The notes under the pieces: model-generated
The model's input: only the letters and a program-made list of their open reading frames with translations
What the model was told of the DNA's origin: nothing
Database searches by the model: none
Source: Anaerolineae bacterium
Lineage (GTDB): Bacteria > Chloroflexota > Anaerolineae > Aggregatilineales > Aggregatilineaceae
Direction: 5' to 3'
DNA length: 64,000 nt
Assembly: GCA_016926875.1 (NCBI GenBank)
Contig: JAFGNU010000073.1
Span: forward strand, 1-64,000
Translations under genes and position numbers: made by a program
Shown here: one piece after another, positions 27,096 through 37,074 of the stretch
Position numbering within the stretch: the stretch's first letter is position 1
How the letters are laid out: each line of letters opens with the position of its first letter

Positions 27096-28376
27096 TTGAC
27101 CTTGTTCTTTTCTACCACACCCTATCACGAACAACTCGGTGACGGCCTAGTCATGAAATCGGTCGCCACACACGGCGACGTCGAGCGGTTGGCGGCCTTC
27201 AACGCCGCGATCCATGACGCGCAGGTTGACCCCATGACCCGCGCCCTGATCGAACACCACCCGCATACCCGCCCGGAGCACTGGCTGTATGTCGAAGACG
27301 AGGCCAGCGGTGCTATCGTCTCGGCGCTGTGCCTGATCCCCTGGACCTGGCGCTATGAGGATGTCACGATCAAAGCCGGGGAAATGGGCATCGTCGGCAC
27401 GCACGAAGATTACCGGCGGCGCGGCCTGATCCGTAAGCTGGTAGCGCGCTTCAAAACGCTGCTGCACGAAGGCGAGTTCGACCTGAGCCATATTCAAGGC
27501 ATCCCGTACTACTACCGCCAGTACGGCTACGAGTACGCGATCCCGCTGGAAGGCGGCTGGCATATCCAGATGCACCAGATTCCCGACGCCGACACGGACG
27601 AGGTGCCGCGCTACAGCGTCCGCCGGGCCGCGCTGGACGACCTGCCCGTCCTGATGCAGCTATACAACGACGCAGCGCAAGACCTGAGCATCTCCGCCGT
27701 ACGTGATGAAGCGGTCTGGCGCTTCCTGATCGAGCACGAGCCGGGCACCGCCAACCAGAGCGAAATCTGGTTGCTGCTGGACCATACTGGGACGCTGGTC
27801 GGATATTACCGCCTGGACCGGTTTGGATTTGGCGAGGGCTTGAACGTCATGGAAGTATCGCGCCTGAGTCACGAGGCCGCCGTCGCGCTGCTGCGCCAGC
27901 TAAAAGCAGCCGCCATCGAGCGCAAAAAACCGTATATCAAGCTCGGTGCGCCAACCAACACGGCGCTGGTCCAGGCGGCGCGCTGTTGGGATGCGCGCGA
28001 CACAGGCCGCTATGCGTGGCAGATTCACCTGGTGGACGTGGCGCGCCTGCTGCGCAAACTGGCGCCGGTCTTTGAACGCCGCCTGGACGCCAGCCCGTTC
28101 GCCGGGCTGACACAGACGATCCGGCTGGACCTGTACCGCGAAGCGTTTGACCTGCGCTTCCAGGCTGGCCGGTTGGCGAACGTGGAAGCAGTCGGCTTCA
28201 CCGACGGGGGCGATCTGCGCCTGCCGCCGCTGCTGTTTGCGCCGCTGGTGCTGGGGCATCACAGCCGTGAAGCGCTGCAAGCCATGTACCCGGACGTATC
28301 GACTTGGGGGCAGATGGGCTATCTGGCCGATGTGTTGTTCCCGAAGGTTGACTCGTTTATCTATACGATCTACTGA
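27096..28376 (+). CDS. GNAT family N-acetyltransferase (Eis-like, two-domain)
   Basis: GEMGIVGTHEDYRRRGLIRKLVARFKTLLHEGEFDLSHIQGIPYYYRQYGYEYAIPL. Confidence 0.88.
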   Translation: MTLFFSTTPYHEQLGDGLVMKSVATHGDVERLAAFNAAIHDAQVDPMTRALIEHHPHTRPEHWLYVEDEASGAIVSALCLIPWTWRYEDVTIKAGEMGIVGTHEDYRRRGLIRKLVARFKTLLHEGEFDLSHIQGIPYYYRQYGYEYAIPLEGGWHIQMHQIPDADTDEVPRYSVRRAALDDLPVLMQLYNDAAQDLSISAVRDEAVWRFLIEHEPGTANQSEIWLLLDHTGTLVGYYRLDRFGFGEGLNVMEVSRLSHEAAVALLRQLKAAAIERKKPYIKLGAPTNTALVQAARCWDARDTGRYAWQIHLVDVARLLRKLAPVFERRLDASPFAGLTQTIRLDLYREAFDLRFQAGRLANVEAVGFTDGGDLRLPPLLFAPLVLGHHSREALQAMYPDVSTWGQMGYLADVLFPKVDSFIYTIY

Positions 28377-29245
28377 TTTCTGCTGGTTTCCCACCGCGCC
28401 CTTGCTTGCGCTACCGTGAGCAGGGGCGTATTCACTATCGACCGTGCGCGCGTAATATCCAATACCAGCGATTTAGGGCGGCTGCCGGGCGCCTGCGCCA
28501 TATCGACGTGCAACGCCGGGTCAATGCCCAGCGCGTCCAACAGCGCCGTACCCAGGTCGTAGCGGCTGAGCGGTTCCGGTCCGACCACGTGCAGCAGCCC
28601 TGCCGCATCCGTGTCGGCCAGTTCCAGCAGCACATCGGCCAGGTTCACCGCCCAGATCGGGCAGCGCACCTGATCGACGAACAGGCGCAGTCTCTCGCCC
28701 CGTTCAATCGCGCGCAGCATCCACGCCACCTGCGCGTTGGCCGGATCAAAATCGTAGATCAGGCTGGTACGCACCACCAGCGCCCCCGGACAGATCGCCA
28801 GCGTATCGCGTTCCATATCCACCTTGGCGTGCCCGTAATCACTGCCGGGTGCCGGTTGGGGCGGCGAATCCTCGGTATACAGCGTCTTGGCCCCGTCGAA
28901 TACCAGGTCGGTTGACAGCGCAACCAGCCGCGCGCCCACCTCAACCGCTGCCTGGACCACGTGCCGCCCCGCCAGCCGGATCGCGTCTGCAAAGCCCGCG
29001 CCGCTGCGCTCGGTGACAGCAGTGTGAATGATGACGTCTGGACGCACGGCGCGCACCAGATCATGCACCGCGCCCGGATCGCGCAAATCCAGCCGGACCG
29101 GCCTGCCAGCGCGCACCCGGTCAGGATGCGCCAGGCAGGTGCCCGTCACGTACCAGCCGGACGCTGCCGCCCGTTCGGTCAGCGGAGCGCCGAGCGTGCC
29201 GCTGGCCCCGGTGACCAACAGCCGCCGGTCCGTGTTCTCCGGCAC
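28370..29245 (-). CDS. NAD-dependent epimerase / RmlD-like dTDP-4-dehydrorhamnose reductase family protein
   Basis: RLLVTGASGTLGAPLTERAAASGW...DLRDPGAVHDLVRAVRPDVIIHTAV; STDLVFDG. Confidence 0.85.
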   Translation of the reverse strand: MPENTDRRLLVTGASGTLGAPLTERAAASGWYVTGTCLAHPDRVRAGRPVRLDLRDPGAVHDLVRAVRPDVIIHTAVTERSGAGFADAIRLAGRHVVQAAVEVGARLVALSTDLVFDGAKTLYTEDSPPQPAPGSDYGHAKVDMERDTLAICPGALVVRTSLIYDFDPANAQVAWMLRAIERGERLRLFVDQVRCPIWAVNLADVLLELADTDAAGLLHVVGPEPLSRYDLGTALLDALGIDPALHVDMAQAPGSRPKSLVLDITRARSIVNTPLLTVAQARARWETSRNQ

Positions 29246-29248
29246 CGG

Positions 29249-29965
29249 CTACCGTGCCTCATCAAAGATCACGTCGCCCGCGTCGATTGCATCCAGGGCG
29301 TTTTGCGCGGCAGCCTGCGCAGCCAACTGCTTGCTGTGCCCAACGCCCTGTCCACACTCCACTGAGCCGATTAGCACCACTACTGTGAATTCTTTGGCAT
29401 GATCCGGTCCCCGGCTGCCAATCGTCCGGTAGACAGGTGTTTCGCCCAATGTCGCCTGGCTCCACTCCTGGAGCAGGCTTTTAGCGTCCTTATCGGTTGA
29501 ATATTCAAGGATGCTGCTCACAGCAGGGCCGAACAGCGGTTCAACCAGCCTGCGCACCGCGTCCATCCCCTGGTCGAGATATAAAGCCCCGGACAGCGCC
29601 TCGAACGCGCCGCACAAGTTCTTGGGGCGCCGCCGCCCGCCGGATTCGTCCTCGCCCCGCCCCAACAGCAGCGCTTCTCCCAGGCCAAACTGCTGCGCAA
29701 AACGGGCCAACGTTTCGGTACGCACCAGCCCGGCGCGCAGGCGCGTCAGCCGCCCCTCGTCCATTTCCGGGTAGCGATCATACAACCACGCCCCGGCGAT
29801 GAAGTCCAACACGGCATCCCCCAGGAATTCTAACCGTTCGTTATCTTCCAGCGAGTGCTCCGGGTGCTCGTTCAGGTACGAGCGGTGCGTCAGCGCGCGC
29901 TGCAACAACGACAGGTCATCAAACCGGATGCCAAACTGCTCTTGAATCATGTTTAGATCGAGCAT
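29249..29965 (-). CDS. rnc: Ribonuclease III
   Basis: LLQRALTHRSYLNEHPEHSLEDNERLEFLGDAVLDFI; C-terminal dsRBD. Confidence 0.96.
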   Translation of the reverse strand: MLDLNMIQEQFGIRFDDLSLLQRALTHRSYLNEHPEHSLEDNERLEFLGDAVLDFIAGAWLYDRYPEMDEGRLTRLRAGLVRTETLARFAQQFGLGEALLLGRGEDESGGRRRPKNLCGAFEALSGALYLDQGMDAVRRLVEPLFGPAVSSILEYSTDKDAKSLLQEWSQATLGETPVYRTIGSRGPDHAKEFTVVVLIGSVECGQGVGHSKQLAAQAAAQNALDAIDAGDVIFDEAR

Positions 29966-30173
29966 AAGCCTGTACCCCCTCGCTCTCAGTTATCCGGCCA
30001 TGCCGATAGCCGGATGACGCTATGCCATCTACAAGAACACCCGCCTGGCTGCGGGCGTTGCGGGAAAACCGGAAAGACATCAATCGTCAGCCTTCAAGCT
30101 CTTCTACAGCAGGCCGCCGATCAGGCAAGCTCAGACGGACGGGCCGCTGGACACCGGGCTTGTGGCGGGCAGT

Positions 30174-30683
30174 TCAGACAAAGTTGATCCGAATCACCAG
30201 CCGCCCCAACCGCAGTTCATCCCCATCGCGCAGAATCCGGGGTTCGCCAGGGATCAAGCGCTGCCCGTTCAGATAGGTGTTGTTCGAACTGCCCAGGTCC
30301 ATCACAGTGATGGTGTCATGTTCGCGGCTCAGCACCATATGGCGGCGTGATACGCCTGTCTCAACGGCCCCTACGGGCGTCAGGTCGATGTCGGGCTGGG
30401 ATACCGCCGGATCGTCGTGACCACGTCCCAACACCAGGCTTCCGCTGATATCTACGATCAGTTCTTCGTCCACGTCTCGAAAATGCAGTTTTAACCTGTT
30501 CTCCTGGGCAAAATAGGCTGTACCCCAGCGCCGTTGTGGCGAAAGCGCTTGGTAGGCGTCGTCATCCAGCCGGATGGTGGCGTTTGGCAGCTCGCCAAGG
30601 CCCAGCGGCAGGATATGTCCACAGGCGTAGCAATAGGTGTCCATATCGGTGTTTTCTTTTCCACAGTTAGGGCAAGCTTGCAT
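30174..30683 (-). CDS. Zinc-ribbon plus FHA domain protein
   Basis: MQACPNCGKENTDMDTYCYACGH; GVSRRHMVLSREHDTITVMDLGSSNNTYLNGQRLIPGEPRILRDGDELRLG. Confidence 0.9.
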   Translation of the reverse strand: MQACPNCGKENTDMDTYCYACGHILPLGLGELPNATIRLDDDAYQALSPQRRWGTAYFAQENRLKLHFRDVDEELIVDISGSLVLGRGHDDPAVSQPDIDLTPVGAVETGVSRRHMVLSREHDTITVMDLGSSNNTYLNGQRLIPGEPRILRDGDELRLGRLVIRINFV

Positions 30684-30802
30684 TGTTTTTTCCCTTGTGT
30701 CGCGCACCTTGATAACCAGGATCATGCCAGAAGAAAGCGCGTTCCTGTCAGAACGTGGTACAAGTATACACCGTGTTCTCGTGGTAATGGTAGCAATTTC
30801 GA

Positions 30803-31603
30803 TCAGGTTCCCAGTCCGCTGTGTGGCACCACCGCGTCGATCAGGTCGTCAAGATCGGGCACCCCGGCAGCCATGCCCATCGCCAGCCACGCCAGGAATT
30901 CAACATTGCCTGCCGGGCCTTTTAGCGGTGACGGAATCACGCCGCGCACCACGTAGCCAACCGACTGCGCTGCCGCCAGCACGTCGCGCAGCACGCGCCG
31001 GTGGATGGCCGGGTCGCGCACCACGCCGCCCTTGCCTACCTGCTCCTTGCCCGCTTCGAACTGCGGCTTGATCAGTGTGATCACGTCCGCAGTGTCCGCC
31101 AGCCAGCCCTGGATCACCGGCAGCAGCAGGCGCAGCGAGATAAAAGACGCGTCCACCACCACCAGGCTGACGTGTTCGTCCAGCGCTTCGACATAACGCG
31201 CGTTGGTGCGCTCCATCACCACCACGCGCGGATCGGTGCGCAGCCGGTAATCAAGCTGCCCGTAGCCCACGTCAATCGCGTAGACCTTTGCCGCGCCGTG
31301 TTGCAGCAGGCAGTCGGTGAACCCGCCCGTGCTCGCGCCCACGTCCGCACACACCCGCCCCTCGACCGCCAGCGGGAAGACCGCCAGCGCCCCGGTCAGC
31401 TTGTCCCCGCCCCGGCTGACAAAGCGCGGCTGCTGCTGTACTTCCAGCGGGACATCATGCGGCACACGCATCCCCGGCTTGTCGCGTATCTCGCCCCGGA
31501 CACGCACTTCCCCGGCCATGATCATCCGGCGCGCTGCTTCGCGGCTGGGCGCCAATCCACGCCCGGCCAGCAGCACATCCAACCGCACCTTGTCCGCCAT
31601 CAC
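30803..31603 (-). CDS. tlyA: TlyA-family rRNA (cytidine-2'-O)-methyltransferase/hemolysin
   Basis: S4-like N-terminus RLDVLLAGRGLAPSREAARRMIMAGEVRV; CADVGASTGGFTDCLLQHGAAKVYAIDVGYGQLDYRLR. Confidence 0.95.
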   Translation of the reverse strand: MMADKVRLDVLLAGRGLAPSREAARRMIMAGEVRVRGEIRDKPGMRVPHDVPLEVQQQPRFVSRGGDKLTGALAVFPLAVEGRVCADVGASTGGFTDCLLQHGAAKVYAIDVGYGQLDYRLRTDPRVVVMERTNARYVEALDEHVSLVVVDASFISLRLLLPVIQGWLADTADVITLIKPQFEAGKEQVGKGGVVRDPAIHRRVLRDVLAAAQSVGYVVRGVIPSPLKGPAGNVEFLAWLAMGMAAGVPDLDDLIDAVVPHSGLGT

Positions 31604-31697
31604 GATCCCCCATCTGGTTCATGTGGCCGGGGCGTATCTGCCCGCCAACGAACGCCCAACGACCGGCTCACGCCCATTGTACAGATTCTCATGCAAC

Positions 31698-31726
31698 TTA
31701 TCATCCGGCGTATTCCCTGGTATAAT
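31698..31726 (+). promoter_or_regulatory. Putative sigma70-type promoter for the UbiA-mvk cluster
   Basis: TTATCA-17 bp-TATAAT about 28 bp before the CDS. Confidence 0.5.
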
Positions 31727-31754
31727 GCGAACCTGTTGTCTGTTGTATAGGTAG

Positions 31755-32696
31755 ATGTACCAGGGGTTTACAGTGCAAGCCGTGAAAGCACCTTTCAAAT
31801 CGATCTGGGTCACCATCCCCGCGCCGGTACGCGGTCTGCTCCGCATTATGCGCCCCCGGCAGTGGGCCAAAAACGCGGCGGTATTCGCCGGAATCCTGTT
31901 CGACAAACAGATCACTGACCCGGAGCCGTTCGCCCGCGTCCTGGCGGCATTTGCCCTGCTGTGCCTGTCCGCCAGCACTATTTATATCATAAACGACCTG
32001 GTGGACATCGAGCGCGACCGGGCGCATCCTAAAAAACGTAACCGCCCGCTGCCGTCCGGCCAGCTCCCGGTGGCGTGGGCTGTCGTTGCTGCCGCGCTCC
32101 TGCCGGTGATCGCCGTCGGGGCGAGCCTGTTCTACTGCCCGGCCCTGACAGCCGTGCTGGTCACCTACCTGGGACTGCACATCGCCTATTCGTTCTGGCT
32201 GAAGAATATCGTCATCATTGACGTGTTCGCCATTGCAGCAGGCTACCCGCTGCGCGTGGTAGCGGGCATCGTCGTGATCGACGTGATGCATTTTTCGCCC
32301 TGGCTGTACGTGTGCACCGGGATGCTGGCGTTGTTCCTGGCCGTTGGCAAACGCCGCCAGGAGCTTATCATGCTGGCCGACGACGCCGAAACCGTCCGTG
32401 TCACCTATAAAGACTACAATATGCCGCTGCTGGATGATATGCTGCGGCTGGTGACTACCGGCACCGTGATCACCTACACGCTGTATACCATCGAAGCCGA
32501 AACCATCCGCAGCAACGGCCACCGGATGCTGCTCACCGTGCCGTTCGTGTTATACGGTATCTTCCGCTACCTGTACCTGATCCACGTGCGCGACGAAGGC
32601 AGCGCCCCGGACGAACTGCTGTTCAAAGACCTGCCGCTGCTCGGCGCAGTAGTCCTGTGGGTGCTGGCGGTTGGCATCGTCCTCTATGTGAGCTGA
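31755..32696 (+). CDS. UbiA-family prenyltransferase, decaprenyl-phosphate phosphoribosyltransferase-like
   Basis: LLRIMRPRQWAKNAAVFAGILFDKQITDP...TIYIINDLVDIERDRAHPKKRNRPLPSG. Confidence 0.92.
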   Translation: MYQGFTVQAVKAPFKSIWVTIPAPVRGLLRIMRPRQWAKNAAVFAGILFDKQITDPEPFARVLAAFALLCLSASTIYIINDLVDIERDRAHPKKRNRPLPSGQLPVAWAVVAAALLPVIAVGASLFYCPALTAVLVTYLGLHIAYSFWLKNIVIIDVFAIAAGYPLRVVAGIVVIDVMHFSPWLYVCTGMLALFLAVGKRRQELIMLADDAETVRVTYKDYNMPLLDDMLRLVTTGTVITYTLYTIEAETIRSNGHRMLLTVPFVLYGIFRYLYLIHVRDEGSAPDELLFKDLPLLGAVVLWVLAVGIVLYVS

Positions 32697-32700
32697 TCGC

Positions 32701-33690
32701 ATGGCCGTCACCAAGCCCGCCCAGGCGTCCGCGCCCGGCAAGATCATCCTGTTTGGCGAACACGCCGTCGTACACGGCCAACCCGCCATCGCCGTCCCGT
32801 TAAACGCCGTGCAGGTCACCGTGACCGCCGATCCCGCATCCCCCGGCAGCGGGCTGAGCGTCCACGCGCCGGATGTGGGGCACACGCTGCGCGTCACGCC
32901 AGACCATGATCCGGCAGATGATCCGCTGCATAACGCGCTCGGCTACCCGCTCCAGGTGGCGCTGCGCGCGCTGGATGTCCCCGTTCCTGACCTGGTGCTG
33001 ACGGTGCGCTCCACGATCCCAATTGCCAGCGGCCTGGGCAGCGGGGCCGCGCTGGCCGCCGCGCTGATCCGCGCCCTGGGCAGCGCGCTTGATTGCCCGT
33101 TTGATAACGAGACGTTAAACCCGCTGGTCTACGAGGTGGAAAAACGGCATCACGGCACGCCCAGCGGCATCGACAATACCGTGATCGTCACCAATCAGCC
33201 AGTGTACTTCGTCAAGGACCAGCCAATCCAGCCCTTCACCATCGCCCGGCCCTTTACGTTGCTGGTGGCCGACACCGGGCGCAGCAGTCCAACGCATATC
33301 ACAGTCGGTGACGTGCGCAAGTTGTTCGAAGCCGAGCCGGATCGTATCGGCGCCATCTTCACCCACATCGGCAGCCTCGTGGACATTGCGCGGTGGGCGA
33401 TAGAATCCGGTACAATTGGGGTGCTCGGCCCGCTCATGGACACGAACCATGCCCTGCTCCGCGACCTGACCGTCTCGTCCGACGAGCTTGAGCGGCTGTG
33501 CCACGCGGCACGGCAGGCGGGCGCGTGGGGCGCCAAGCTGTCCGGCGGCGGGCGCGGCGGCAACATGATCGCGCTGGCCGACCCGGCCCAGGCAAAACCC
33601 ATTGCCGAGGCGCTGCGCCAGGCCGGAGCCGTCAACGTGATCACCACCGTCGTCACGTCACCGGAGGATACCGATCAAACGCCAGGCTAA
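32701..33690 (+). CDS. mvk: Mevalonate kinase (GHMP family)
   Basis: ASAPGKIILFGEHAVVHGQPAIAVPLN; TIPIASGLGSGAALAAALI; KLSGGGRGGNMIAL. Confidence 0.94.
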   Translation: MAVTKPAQASAPGKIILFGEHAVVHGQPAIAVPLNAVQVTVTADPASPGSGLSVHAPDVGHTLRVTPDHDPADDPLHNALGYPLQVALRALDVPVPDLVLTVRSTIPIASGLGSGAALAAALIRALGSALDCPFDNETLNPLVYEVEKRHHGTPSGIDNTVIVTNQPVYFVKDQPIQPFTIARPFTLLVADTGRSSPTHITVGDVRKLFEAEPDRIGAIFTHIGSLVDIARWAIESGTIGVLGPLMDTNHALLRDLTVSSDELERLCHAARQAGAWGAKLSGGGRGGNMIALADPAQAKPIAEALRQAGAVNVITTVVTSPEDTDQTPG

Positions 33691-33696
33691 ACCCCT

Positions 33697-34293
33697 ATGC
33701 TGCCCATAGCCATAATCACCGCGCTGGTTTTGCTGCTGTTCATCGTCCTGGTGTCCAGAGCAGCCCTGAAGTATATCGGTGAGCATCCAGAAGCGCTGAC
33801 CACCAACTTCCCGGCTGCCTACCAGCGCTGCCATGTCACGTTTGCGCAGGTTGTCGAGCGCTATCAGCAGATCAAATCGCAGGTCACGTCCAGCAACGTC
33901 ATCACCTGGCAGGCACCCAACCAGCGCCGGTATACCATCGACTACTACGGCGTGGAAGAACGCGATCCGGCTGCCAGCCCGGACCTGTATCACCTGCCCT
34001 GGACACGCATTGGCGGGGTTGGTATCCGGATGCAGCCCGGCTTTAAGCTGGTCGATTTTAACCGGGACGGCTCAACCGACGGCCAGTACACGACCGGCTA
34101 CTCGTTTCACCTGCTGATCGTGCCCGTCAGCGGCAGCACAATCGACATCCCGATCCCGACCGATGGACGCCAGGATGCCGTCGACTTTGTGGCGCACACC
34201 GTTGCGCTGGCCGAACACCAGGGTAAACGGGTCAACGCGCTGGGCTTCGAAAAGCCGCCCGCGCCCCACAAACGCAAAATCCCCCGGTTCTGA
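33697..34293 (+). CDS. Hypothetical protein, N-terminal TM
   Basis: Open frame immediately after mvk with good codon structure; no recognised domain. Confidence 0.6.
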   Translation: MLPIAIITALVLLLFIVLVSRAALKYIGEHPEALTTNFPAAYQRCHVTFAQVVERYQQIKSQVTSSNVITWQAPNQRRYTIDYYGVEERDPAASPDLYHLPWTRIGGVGIRMQPGFKLVDFNRDGSTDGQYTTGYSFHLLIVPVSGSTIDIPIPTDGRQDAVDFVAHTVALAEHQGKRVNALGFEKPPAPHKRKIPRF

Positions 34294-34447
34294 GCACGCG
34301 GCGTTTTTGGTGCCCGGTCCAAACATAAGACCGGTGTTAGATTCCCTCCTGGTACGCGGGGCAGCGGCGACAAGTCTTGCTCTTGCCCACTCGCACAGCT
34401 ATAATTTTGATAAATGACGCACTGCAAACATTCTACACGGGTTCAAG

Positions 34448-34475
34448 GGGTGTCATCGTCTGACGCCCTCTTTGT
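34448..34475 (+). terminator. Possible rho-independent terminator upstream of rseP
   Basis: GGGTGTCA-tcgtc-TGACGCCC (one G:U) followed by TCTTTGTTT. Confidence 0.4.
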
Positions 34476-34530
34476 TTGCAGGATGTGCAGCACGCCTCGC
34501 CGCGCACTACAAGAGGTAAAGGTATAGGGT

Positions 34531-35937
34531 ATGACTGACTTCCTGTTAGGGGTAGCATCGTTCGGACTGGTGTTGATCCCGCTGATCATCATTCACGAAT
34601 TTGGGCATTTTATCGCGGCCAAACTGTCCGGCATCACCGTGCTGGAATTTGGGATCGGCTTCCCGCCGCGCGCCACGATCCTGTACAAGGGACGCGAAAC
34701 CCTGTACACCCTGAACTGGCTGCCCATTGGCGGCTTTGTGCGCCCCTTCGGCGAAGACTTTGTCAAACCCAAGACCGAGGCCGAGATGAGCCTGGACTGG
34801 CGCGAAGTCCACGAGCGCGGCATCAGCAACCCCAAGAGCGTATTTCAAGCCAATCCCTGGCAGCGCATGTTTTTCATGGCCGCCGGGCCGGGCATTAACC
34901 TGGTCGCCGCGCTGGCGCTGTTTATTCTCGTCGCGCTGATCGGGCAGCCTTTCGCCCGCGCCGATGTCACCATCTACGAAGTGCTGGCCGGTTCGCCCGC
35001 CGAACAGGCCGGGCTGCTGCCGGGCGATGTGATTCTACAGGTCAACGGTGACAAGGTGGAATCGGCGGACGAATTCAACGATATGATCCGCGACAACACC
35101 GGCGAGCCGGTTGACCTGGTTATCGAACGCGACGGTGAGCAGGTCGGCGTCTCGCTGACAGCCAGTGTGGTAGACTCCGCCGATGTTGAGCGGGTCTATA
35201 TCACGAACATCGAGCGGGATATGCCCGCCTATGACGCCGGGTTCGAAGTGGAAGACCTGATCGTCGCTGTAGACGGCGTCGAAGTCACCAGCCTGGAAGA
35301 ACTCCAGGACTATACCAAAGCACGCAAAGGCGTCGAGATCGAAGTTGCCGTGCTGCGCGGCAGTGATAAACTGGTGATCCCGGTGACGCCCAAAGAAGAC
35401 TCGGAAGGCGTCCCGCGCATGGGCATCGGCATCACCGGCGTCAAGCCTGCTATCATCGGTCTGACTGCCGTCAATCGCGACGCCGAAACCTACACAAAAG
35501 CGCTGCCCCTGGGCAAAGCCATCGAAACCGGCGTGGACGAGTTTGTCGACCTGCACCGGCTGATGGCCGACTTTGTGAAGGAGTTATTCGCGGGCAACAT
35601 GTCGGCCAACGAAGCGCGCCCGCTTAGCCCGGTCGGCATCGGCCAGATCGGCGGGCCGGTGCTGGAACAGAGCCTTGATGAAGAGGCCATGTACCCGATC
35701 GTGATGTTTGCAGCGTTGATCAGCGTGGCGCTGGCGATCACCAACCTGCTGCCGGTCCCCGGCCTGGACGGTGGACGCATCCTGTTTGTGATCATCGAGC
35801 TGATCCGGGGCAAACCGATGGAACCCGAACGCGAAGGGATCATTCACTTCATCGGCCTGCTGCTGATGCTCGCCCTGATCGCGTTTGCGCTGGTCAATGA
35901 CATCGTCAATCCAATCGATGTTGGGAACTTGAAGTAA
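34531..35937 (+). CDS. rseP: Site-2 intramembrane metalloprotease, RseP-like, with PDZ domains
   Basis: IIIHEFGHFIAAKLSGI (HExxH); AGSPAEQAGLLPGDVILQVNGDKV (PDZ); LLPVPGLDGGRILFVIIE. Confidence 0.95.
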   Translation: MTDFLLGVASFGLVLIPLIIIHEFGHFIAAKLSGITVLEFGIGFPPRATILYKGRETLYTLNWLPIGGFVRPFGEDFVKPKTEAEMSLDWREVHERGISNPKSVFQANPWQRMFFMAAGPGINLVAALALFILVALIGQPFARADVTIYEVLAGSPAEQAGLLPGDVILQVNGDKVESADEFNDMIRDNTGEPVDLVIERDGEQVGVSLTASVVDSADVERVYITNIERDMPAYDAGFEVEDLIVAVDGVEVTSLEELQDYTKARKGVEIEVAVLRGSDKLVIPVTPKEDSEGVPRMGIGITGVKPAIIGLTAVNRDAETYTKALPLGKAIETGVDEFVDLHRLMADFVKELFAGNMSANEARPLSPVGIGQIGGPVLEQSLDEEAMYPIVMFAALISVALAITNLLPVPGLDGGRILFVIIELIRGKPMEPEREGIIHFIGLLLMLALIAFALVNDIVNPIDVGNLK

Positions 35938-35954
35938 TTGCAGGACGACCTGAC

Positions 35955-36980
35955 ATGAACGCACCCGCCGACAAAGCCGCCCAGTTTGGCCGCACGTTGG
36001 ACTTGCTGCGCGATCCAGATGCGCCGTTTACCGCGGAAGCCATCTACAGCCTGTCCGATCTGGCAGGCGAACGTCTGGACGCACTGCGCGCGCGCTGGCC
36101 GGACATGCCCGCCAGCCGCCGCCACCGCCTGATCACGCGGCTGGTCGAAACGTCTGAAACAAACTTTGAGTACGACTTCAGCGCCGTGATCCGGCTGGCG
36201 CTGGATGATCCCAGCACCGAGGTCCGTAGAGCCGCTATCGACGGCGTTTTTGAAGAATGCCCCATGACCATCGTCCGGCGCCTGATCGACATGGCAACCG
36301 GCGATCCATTCTCCGAAGTACGCGCGGCGGCTGTCGGGGCGCTTGGCATCTTTGTGCTGCAAGGCGAACTTGGCAAGCTGCGCGAACCGATCAATACCCA
36401 GATTCAAGACACCGTGCTGGCGCTGCACGACAATTTGAGCGAATCCCTCGACGTTCGCCGCCGTGCGCTGGAAGCAATCGCCAACTGCGGGCGCGCAGGC
36501 GTCCAGGAGCGCATCCGCGAGGCGTATTACGCCGACGACCTGCCAATGCGCGCCAGCGCTGTATTTGCCATGGGCCGTTCGTGTGACGAACGCTGGGCGC
36601 CCCAGGTGCTCGAAGAACTGGCCAGCGACTACCCGGAAATGCGCTACGAGGCCGCCCGCGCCGCCGGTGAGCTTGAACTCCGGCGGGCGCTGCCCCAACT
36701 GATCGAACTGGCCTATGAGGACGACCGCCAGATTCAAGAAGTAGCGATCTGGTCGTTAGGCGAGATCGGCGGCAGCGCGGCGCGCGGCGCCCTGACCGAA
36801 CTGGCCGCGCTGGCCGAAGAAGTCAATGACAACGAGCTGCTAGACGCCATCGCGGAAGCGCAGGCCAACGCCACGCTGGCCGATGATGATATGCTCCCGC
36901 TGTTCGACTTTTCCTACTACGACGACGATCTGGACGAAATCGAGATCGACGACATGGATGATCTGGACGACGACCGCTGA
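35955..36980 (+). CDS. HEAT-repeat protein with acidic C-terminal tail
   Basis: Repeats such as DDPSTEVRRAAIDGVFEECP, GDPFSEVRAAAVGALGIF, DDRQIQEVAIWSLGEIGG; tail DLDEIEIDDMDDLDDDR. Confidence 0.85.
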   Translation: MNAPADKAAQFGRTLDLLRDPDAPFTAEAIYSLSDLAGERLDALRARWPDMPASRRHRLITRLVETSETNFEYDFSAVIRLALDDPSTEVRRAAIDGVFEECPMTIVRRLIDMATGDPFSEVRAAAVGALGIFVLQGELGKLREPINTQIQDTVLALHDNLSESLDVRRRALEAIANCGRAGVQERIREAYYADDLPMRASAVFAMGRSCDERWAPQVLEELASDYPEMRYEAARAAGELELRRALPQLIELAYEDDRQIQEVAIWSLGEIGGSAARGALTELAALAEEVNDNELLDAIAEAQANATLADDDMLPLFDFSYYDDDLDEIEIDDMDDLDDDR

Positions 36981-37074
36981 TCCGTGTGATCGGCTTTAGC
37001 CTACCTGTTGAATCTGACGCTCGACGGGGCCGCCCTGTTCGAGCGCCGTTATTGCACCCGGAGACGCACTGCTC

